DNA of 11,369 nucleotides, taken from positions 31,240-42,608 of the forward strand of contig JAJXPD010000001.1 of assembly GCA_021641325.1 (NCBI GenBank). The letters are read 5' to 3'. Positions 6,734-11,369 of the stretch are shown in pieces. This stretch comes from Opitutales bacterium. GTDB taxonomy: Bacteria; Verrucomicrobiota; Verrucomicrobiia; Opitutales; Intestinicryptomonadaceae. The translations under genes and the position numbers were made by a program. The notes beneath the pieces were generated by a model. That model saw only the letters and a program-made list of their open reading frames with translations. It was not told where the DNA came from and made no database searches. Within the stretch, counting starts at the first letter, position 1, and each line of letters starts with the position of its first letter.

Positions 6734-7378
6734 CTATTTCGCGGCGGCTTCGCGCTTTTCGCGCTCCTTTATGAGAACCTCCTTGAAGGGGTTTTCCTCC
6801 TCCCTGATTTTCGTCTCTCGCTTTTCCTTTTTGATTGTTTCGAGGCGCGACGGGTATTTGTCGGGCGGGAAATATTCAAGACACCACGCCACTTGGCGTT
6901 TGATGTTTGCCGTCGTGCAGTCGGCGGCGGAAACGTGCGAGGGCGAGAATCCGCGCCACGACCAGATGTCGCCGCTGTCGGGAAGAATCGCCTGGATTTC
7001 GAGCGTCGCGTAGATGTCCGACGCCGCGTTCGTGCCTATCGAAAGGGCGGTATGCTGCTTGTCGGGGTTGTTGTCGTCGTCGAAATCGGCGCGGCCGTGC
7101 GTCGCGTTCCAGAGGGGGCGGAAGACTATCTGCGCCTCCTTTGGGTCTGACACTTCGACGAAGCCCTTTTCTTTGAGGTTCTCGGCGACCGCCGCTTTCA
7201 GCGCGGCGTCTGTTTCGGCGGCGTTGCCCGTCTGCGCGAACACGTCGTTCGTTCCCGCGGGAGCCGCGACGTAGAAAGTTTCAAGCCCGTCGAAGCTCGC
7301 GTTTTCCTTCATTTCCTGCGTTATCGAGCAGCCCGCGAGGAGCGCCGACGCCAAAAGTGCAAAGCAAATTTTTTTCAT
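6734..7378 (-). CDS. Predicted lipoprotein, DUF4136-like
   Basis: The product is 214 residues. It begins MKKICFALLASALLAGCS, a clear type II signal peptide with lipobox LLAGC; Cys17 would be lipidated and the protein anchored in a membrane facing the periplasm. ATG 7378 is chosen over an in-frame ATG at 7408 because it places the signal at the N-terminus; neither has a good ribosome site. The pattern after the signal (FDGLETFYV, then LKAAVAENLKEKGFVEV, then EAQIVFRPLW) resembles DUF4136-type lipoproteins, which have no settled function. Cys154 and Cys166 could form a disulfide. The last 38 residues (from about 177) are almost entirely charged, rich in Lys and Glu, and likely form an exposed helix. 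It stands alone between aaxBC and divergent cysE. The lipoprotein call is strong, the family call tentative. Confidence 0.85.
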   Translation of the reverse strand: MKKICFALLASALLAGCSITQEMKENASFDGLETFYVAAPAGTNDVFAQTGNAAETDAALKAAVAENLKEKGFVEVSDPKEAQIVFRPLWNATHGRADFDDDNNPDKQHTALSIGTNAASDIYATLEIQAILPDSGDIWSWRGFSPSHVSAADCTTANIKRQVAWCLEYFPPDKYPSRLETIKKEKRETKIREEENPFKEVLIKEREKREAAAK

Positions 7379-7446
7379 GGCGTCCAATATGCCGCGTTTT
7401 TTTTCCATTTCAATTAAATAAACGGCGTCGCGGGGATAATTTAGTG

Positions 7447-7475
7447 TTGAAATCGCCCGCCGATAATTCCAGTAT
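7447..7475 (+). promoter_or_regulatory. Possible promoter for cysE
   Basis: In the 110-base divergent gap between the lipoprotein gene and cysE, TTGAAA (7447-7452) is followed after 17 bases by CAGTAT (7470-7475), with the cysE ATG 14 bases further on. The -10 match is poor. GATAATT occurs twice nearby (7435 and 7462), which may be chance in AT-rich sequence. Confidence 0.22.
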
Positions 7476-7488
7476 GGACTGAATAATT

Positions 7489-8277
7489 ATGGAAGATTTG
7501 CAACAACGCGCCGATTCCGTTTGGCTCTCGATAAGGAGCGAGGCGGCGGAAATTTCCGAACGCGAGCCGGTTCTTGCGCCGCTTTTGCGCGCCGCCGTGC
7601 TCGACAGGCGCGATTTGTTCGACTCCGTGGCGTGGCGCATTTCGCGCAAGCTCGGCCGCAACGCGGTTTCCTCCGACGACTTCCAAGCGATTTTCGCCGA
7701 GGCTTTCGCCGCCGACGAATCGATACGCCGCAACATCGTTTCCGACATTCTCGCAATCCGCTCGCGCGACCCCGCGTGCGCGTCGTACCTCAACCCGATT
7801 CTTTATTTCAAGGGCTTCCAGTCCATCACGACCCACCGCGTTTCGCATTACCTCTGGAACAGGGGGCGCAAGGCGCTGGCGTACTACTTGCAAAGCCTTT
7901 CGAGCGAAATTTTCGGCGTCGACATTCACCCTGCGGCGCGTTTCGGCGGCGGCATTCTGCTCGACCACGCGACGTCGTTTGTCGCGGGCGAAACGAGCAT
8001 CGTCGAGGACAACGTTTCGATTCTCCACGAGGTAACCCTCGGCGGCACGGGCAACGAAACGGGCGACCGCCACCCGAAGGTGATGTCGGGCGTGCTAATC
8101 GGCGCGGGCGCAAAGCTCATCGGCAATATCACAATAGGTAGGGGCGCGAAAATCGGCGCGGGAAGCGTAGTTCTCGACGACGTCGCGCCGCATACGACAG
8201 TTGCGGGCGTCCCCGCGCGGAGGGTTGGCACGCCGTCCGAGGAAAATCCCGCCTCCGACATGAACCAGCGCGTTTAG
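7489..8277 (+). CDS. cysE: Serine O-acetyltransferase
   Basis: It transfers acetyl from acetyl-CoA to L-serine, giving O-acetylserine, the first step of cysteine synthesis in the cytoplasm. The product has 262 residues: an N-terminal helical domain (about 1-140), then a left-handed beta helix of hexapeptide repeats (about 143-245). Catalytic residues match E. coli CysE with a two-residue shift: Asp94 (RSRDPACASY), Asp159-His160 (LLDHAT) and Arg194-His195 (GDRHPK). GGTG, IGAGAK and AGVPAR are family hallmarks. E. coli CysE has 273 residues and continues about 13 residues past DMDQHF to a terminal Ile that binds the CysK active site; this one stops at DMNQRV. Feedback inhibition by cysteine is expected from the family. 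Only a weak GGA precedes the start. It is divergent from the lipoprotein gene and convergent with gspF. Confidence 0.96.
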   Translation: MEDLQQRADSVWLSIRSEAAEISEREPVLAPLLRAAVLDRRDLFDSVAWRISRKLGRNAVSSDDFQAIFAEAFAADESIRRNIVSDILAIRSRDPACASYLNPILYFKGFQSITTHRVSHYLWNRGRKALAYYLQSLSSEIFGVDIHPAARFGGGILLDHATSFVAGETSIVEDNVSILHEVTLGGTGNETGDRHPKVMSGVLIGAGAKLIGNITIGRGAKIGAGSVVLDDVAPHTTVAGVPARRVGTPSEENPASDMNQRV

Positions 8278-8307
8278 CGTCCGGCGTGTGTGCAAATGCG
8301 TTTTTTT
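8269..8307 (+). terminator. Probable terminator overlapping the cysE stop
   Basis: CGCGTTT (8269-8275) can pair with AAATGCG (8294-8300) through one G-U wobble, directly followed by seven T (8301-8307). The loop is long (18 bases), so the call is moderate. Confidence 0.4.
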
Positions 8308-8322
8308 ATCCGATTCGGATAA
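8306..8322. repeat. Perfect inverted repeat between convergent cysE and gspF
   Basis: TTATCCG (8306-8312) and CGGATAA (8316-8322) flank a 3-base centre. On the plus strand it is followed by CTTTTG and could back up cysE termination. On the minus strand it is followed by A rather than T, so it is not a typical terminator for gspF. A protein-binding palindrome is possible. Confidence 0.5.
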
Positions 8323-8370
8323 CTTTTGAGTTCGGGATTTTTGCGGATTTTGCGCGGTCTTGCCTGCGGG

Positions 8371-9588
8371 CTATTTTGCGACAAGCCCCTGGCTTAGCCC
8401 CAGAATGCTTGTGACAATGCCCGCCGCAAACGTGAAAATAAGCAGAAACGCCGTTCCGAGCGCAAGCCCGCCGAGCGCGGAGGTCGCCGTTTTTATCCTG
8501 CGTCCGAGCGACGCCGAATGCGCCGACGCAAGCTCTCCGAACGCCGAAACGAGGCTTCCCGTGCGCTCTCCGACCGCGACGACGTCTACGTCTTCGTCGT
8601 CGAGAAGCCCGAATTTTTGTAGCGCCGCCGAAATCGGCGCGCCGTCGTTTACTGCCGTTCTGAACTGCCTGAAACGCGCGGCGAGTTCGGCGTTTGAGAT
8701 TGTCTTTTCGGCGAGCCTGAACGTTTCCGTGGCGTTGACGCCCGACGCGAAGAGTGTTGCCGCAAGCTTCGAGATTCTGCAAATGTCGGCGTCGAACGCG
8801 ATTTTTCCGATTATCGGCGTTTTCAAAATGTTTGCGTCTATTTTCGCGCGTCCCGCGGGAGTTTTGCCGTAGAATTTCAGGGCGACGACTGCCGCTCCCG
8901 CCGCGAAGACAAAGGCGGGCACGCCTACCGTCAGCGCGTCGCCAATAAAGTTCATCATTTTTATGGCGAAGTTTTCGGGCGCGCCCATGTTCGCCATCAT
9001 CGACTTTATGCGCGGGAGCATGAAAAACAAAAACAACAGCACGACCGCCGACGCCGTTGCGCACAAAAACGCTGGGTAGGCGAGGGCGGACACGATTGTC
9101 GCCCGCAGTTTGCCGCGCTCCTCGATGTACTCTATGATGTTGTCGAAAACGAAGCCGAGGTTTGCCGTAGATTCGCCCGCCTCGACGAGGTGCACGACGG
9201 ACGCGTCGAAAGTTTCGGGGCGTTTGGACATTGCCGCGGCGAGCGTTTTGCCTTCGCTCAGTTCCGCGTACAGCTCGCGGGAGAGCCCCTTTACGCGCGG
9301 GTCGAGAGAGCGCACGGAGAGCGATTTCAGCGCGTCGCCCACGGGCATTCCGCCGCCACCGCAGAGCTGTTTCAGCTTTTTCACGAGAGCGAGCGCGGAC
9401 TTCTCTCCGCCCGATTTTTTGGGAGTTTTTTCCGACTTCGTCGCCTGTGTTGCCGTTGCGCGGACGGAAAGCGGCGTCAGCCCCGACGCGGACAGTCCGA
9501 GAGCCGCGGTTTTTGCGTCCGCCGCGTCGATTTTCCCCGTGCGGATTTTTCCCGCCGCGTCGCTTGCCCTGTACTTAAATTCGGGCAT
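8371..9588 (-). CDS. gspF: Type II secretion / type IV pilus inner-membrane platform protein (GspF/PilC family)
   Basis: The product is 405 residues, the usual length. It is the polytopic inner-membrane platform that couples the GspE motor to pseudopilin assembly. Residues 1-42 are the N-terminal segment ([19 protein letters not shown]). Two T2SSF domains follow, about 66-190 and 268-390; the second starts with the recognisable [20 protein letters not shown] and GERTGSL. Membrane helices are apparent near 170-192, 218-237 and 370-393, as expected. The first domain has a run of four glycines (77-80) where relatives usually read 'L..aGlpl'. The start at 9588 is set by GGAGGG (9594-9599). The gene overlaps the end of gspE by 14 bases. 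Family is certain; whether the machine secretes proteins, builds a pilus or takes up DNA cannot be decided here. Confidence 0.94.
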   Translation of the reverse strand: MPEFKYRASDAAGKIRTGKIDAADAKTAALGLSASGLTPLSVRATATQATKSEKTPKKSGGEKSALALVKKLKQLCGGGGMPVGDALKSLSVRSLDPRVKGLSRELYAELSEGKTLAAAMSKRPETFDASVVHLVEAGESTANLGFVFDNIIEYIEERGKLRATIVSALAYPAFLCATASAVVLLFLFFMLPRIKSMMANMGAPENFAIKMMNFIGDALTVGVPAFVFAAGAAVVALKFYGKTPAGRAKIDANILKTPIIGKIAFDADICRISKLAATLFASGVNATETFRLAEKTISNAELAARFRQFRTAVNDGAPISAALQKFGLLDDEDVDVVAVGERTGSLVSAFGELASAHSASLGRRIKTATSALGGLALGTAFLLIFTFAAGIVTSILGLSQGLVAK

Positions 9589-11251
9589 TGTTTCCCTCCG
9601 ACTGCGTTGCGTAGTACATGATTTCTTCGAGCGAAGTCGAGCCGCGTTTGACAAGCTCCCAGCCGCATTCGCAGAGCGTGCGCATTCCGCGCGATTTTGC
9701 AAGTTCGGCGATGTCGCGGGCGGTCGCGCGCGAGGAAATCATTGCGCGGATTTCGTCGTCGCAAAGGAGAACTTCGAAAATTCCTATCCGCCCGAAATAG
9801 CCTATCCCCCTGCATTTGTCGCAGCCTTCGGGGCGTTTGACAAGCTCGGCAAAACGCGATTCGTCTTCGCGCACGCCGAGAGCCGCGAGGCTGTTTGCAA
9901 GCACCCCGCGCGGAATGTCGGCGCGGACGGCGCAGCGGCAGAGCCTGCGCACGAGCCTTTGCGCCAAAATCATCTCGACGGACGAGGCAATCAGGAACGG
10001 CTCTATTCCCATGTCGACAAGGCGGGTGAGCGCGCCCGCGGCGTCGTTTGTATGGAGCGTGCTCAGCACAAGGTGTCCCGTAAGCGACGCGCGGATTGCG
10101 ATGTCGGCGGTCTCCCTGTCGCGGATTTCGCCTACCATTATGACGTCGGGGTCTTGGCGCAGAACCGAGCGCAGAACCGACGAGAACGTCAGCCCGATTT
10201 CGGGGTGAACCTGCGTCTGGTTGACGCCCTCGACCTCGTATTCCACGGGGTCTTCCACCGTGATTATGCGGATTTCGGGAGCGCGGAGGCGGCGGATAAA
10301 CGCGGTGAGCGTAGTCGATTTTCCCGAACCCGTGGGGCCTGTCACCAAAATTATTCCGTGCGGCCGCGAGAGGGGGACTGCGATTTTCGCGGCGTCGTCG
10401 GGCATGAAGCCCAAGTCCTCTATCGTAACGGGGCGCGATTTCTGCGAGAGCAGTCGCAGGGAGACGCTTTCGCCGAAAATCGTCGGCAGGCTCGAAACGC
10501 GTATGTCGATTTCTCCGCCGTCTTTTGTCGCAAAGGTAATGCGGCCGTCCTGCGGGCGGCGTTTTTCCGAAATGTTCAGCCGCGCCATGATTTTTATGCG
10601 CGACACCACCGCGTCCTTGAAGCGCGAAACGGTTTCGGGCAGTTTCAGCGGCACGAGGTTTCCGTCGATTCTGAACCTGATTGCGAGCGCGTTTTTCTGC
10701 GGCTCGATGTGAATGTCCGTCGCGCGGTCGGACTTTGCGCGGGCGACAAGCTCGTTGACGAATTTTATGACGGCGGCGTTTTCGTCCTCCTGCGCGTCGA
10801 CGTCGTCGATGTCGGAGAAGTCGTCGTCGGAGTCGCCGTCGAAGCTTTCCGCGCCTACTCCGAACGCCTCCGAGAGCGCGGCGTCGAGCGCGTTTGTCGG
10901 CACTATTTTCCATTCGGGCTTTTTGCCCGTGATTGCCGCAATCCACTTCGACGCGTCGGGGGAGGGTGGCCACGAAACCGCGAGAGCGCCGTCGTCGCAC
11001 GGCATGCAGGCGTACTCCGAGATTATCCTAAGCGGCACGCGCTCGGTGGGATTTTTTGCGGGCGTCGGGGCTTTGCCCTCCCTGATTCCCGAAAACTCCG
11101 CGAGCCTGCGGGCTATTTCGCTTTCGGTCAGCCGCCCGCGTTCGAGAATGAACGCCGCGCGTTTCGACGTCTCCGTTTCGCGCAGTTCCGCGATTGCATC
11201 GGGCTCGAGCGTGTCGGAGAAAATTTCGAAGATGTCGTTCCCGCTGTTCAT
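9575..11251 (-). CDS. gspE: Type II secretion / type IV pilus assembly ATPase (GspE/PilB family)
   Basis: The product is 558 residues, a hexameric cytoplasmic ATPase driving pseudopilus or pilus extension. Residues 1-120 are the N-terminal domain that docks to the inner membrane complex. Residues about 138-157 form an acidic linker ([15 protein letters not shown]). The ATPase core shows Walker A GPTGSGKS (305-312, Lys311), Asp box [10 protein letters not shown] (330-339), Walker B VIMVGE (370-375) and His box [13 protein letters not shown] (391-403). A four-cysteine zinc element follows, but its first pair is Cys438-x-Cys440 rather than the usual C-x2-C; the second is Cys477-x2-Cys480. Its presence favours an assembly ATPase over PilT-type retraction. 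The start at 11251 is supported by GGAG (11260-11263) and an ATGA overlap with an upstream frame; the end overlaps gspF. These genes are clearly one operon. Confidence 0.95.
   Translation of the reverse strand: MNSGNDIFEIFSDTLEPDAIAELRETETSKRAAFILERGRLTESEIARRLAEFSGIREGKAPTPAKNPTERVPLRIISEYACMPCDDGALAVSWPPSPDASKWIAAITGKKPEWKIVPTNALDAALSEAFGVGAESFDGDSDDDFSDIDDVDAQEDENAAVIKFVNELVARAKSDRATDIHIEPQKNALAIRFRIDGNLVPLKLPETVSRFKDAVVSRIKIMARLNISEKRRPQDGRITFATKDGGEIDIRVSSLPTIFGESVSLRLLSQKSRPVTIEDLGFMPDDAAKIAVPLSRPHGIILVTGPTGSGKSTTLTAFIRRLRAPEIRIITVEDPVEYEVEGVNQTQVHPEIGLTFSSVLRSVLRQDPDVIMVGEIRDRETADIAIRASLTGHLVLSTLHTNDAAGALTRLVDMGIEPFLIASSVEMILAQRLVRRLCRCAVRADIPRGVLANSLAALGVREDESRFAELVKRPEGCDKCRGIGYFGRIGIFEVLLCDDEIRAMISSRATARDIAELAKSRGMRTLCECGWELVKRGSTSLEEIMYYATQSEGNNARI
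9594..9599 (-). promoter_or_regulatory. Ribosome binding site of gspF inside gspE
   Basis: GGAGGG on the minus strand lies 5 bases before the gspF ATG at 9588, entirely within the last codons of gspE. It selects the start at MPEFKYRA and rejects a 38-residue extension in the same frame. This arrangement favours coupled synthesis of motor and platform. Confidence 0.75.
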
Positions 11252-11369
11252 CGCGCCTGCTCCGTTGTTTTTCTCGCGCCGAAAACCGACATTTTTTGCG
11301 CGTTCGCCGCGCCGTTTTTTTTCGCGGTCGCGGCGGGGGCCGCTATGCTTGCGGGCTGCGGCGCGGGGC
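11248..11369 (-). CDS. Unidentified protein, C-terminal end (upstream gene of the gsp operon?)
   Basis: A minus-strand frame enters from the right edge and stays open to a TGA at 11250-11248, overlapping the gspE start as ATGA, a common operon junction. The visible 39 residues are Ala/Pro-rich ([17 protein letters not shown]), then [16 protein letters not shown] and TTEQAR. Such tails are uninformative and I do not recognise the protein; by position it could be another secretion component such as a secretin or assembly protein. Caution: the plus strand of the same stretch also reads like a hydrophobic lipoprotein leader, and the stretch is too short to judge coding by codon use. Confidence 0.42.
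   Translation of the reverse strand, partial: PAPQPASIAAPAATAKKNGAANAQKMSVFGARKTTEQAR

Noticed and set aside
9477..11000. 507-codon minus-strand frame overlapping gspE
   Set aside because: It is a frame-shifted reading of gspE giving an extremely Arg-rich product; gspE itself carries all ATPase motifs.

Overview
The window is GC-rich, tightly packed bacterial chromosome with strong C/G preference at third codon positions. Several proteins point to the Planctomycetota-Verrucomicrobiota-Chlamydiota (PVC) group. The clearest pointer is a pyruvoyl arginine decarboxylase and antiporter pair that closely resembles chlamydial AaxB and AaxC from memory. A free-living or gut verrucomicrobial relative is my best guess. 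This is inference; no rRNA or other decisive marker is present.

Layout, left to right. (1) The C-terminal end of a GNAT acetyltransferase (1-162, +). (2) thrS, threonyl-tRNA synthetase without the usual N-terminal TGS domain (290-2116, +), ending at a clear intrinsic terminator. (3) A large exported metallophosphoesterase with an unidentified N-terminal half (2221-4368, +). (4) On the minus strand, converging on it, the two-gene operon aaxB-aaxC (6535 down to 4481): arginine decarboxylase followed by a predicted arginine/agmatine antiporter. (5) A minus-strand lipoprotein gene (7378 down to 6734) with its own terminator. (6) Divergent from it, cysE, serine acetyltransferase (7489-8277, +). 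(7) Converging on cysE, a minus-strand secretion/pilus cluster: an incomplete reading frame at the right edge, then gspE/pilB-type ATPase (11251 down to 9575), then gspF/pilC-type inner-membrane protein (9588 down to 8371). Starts and stops overlap throughout this cluster.

How the genes work together. AaxB and AaxC together form an arginine-in, agmatine-out, proton-consuming cycle (acid resistance or arginine scavenging). GspE and GspF are the cytoplasmic motor and membrane platform of a type II secretion or type IV pilus machine. ThrRS and CysE are housekeeping enzymes. No mobile element, CRISPR array, tRNA, rRNA or prophage gene was seen, and no gap between genes exceeds about 200 bases. 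I found no convincing wholly new system. The items most worth following are the chlamydia-like aaxBC pair without a visible porin gene, the unidentified N-terminal half of the exported phosphoesterase, and several departures from family norms (TGS-less ThrRS, shortened CysE tail, altered cysteine spacing in GspE).
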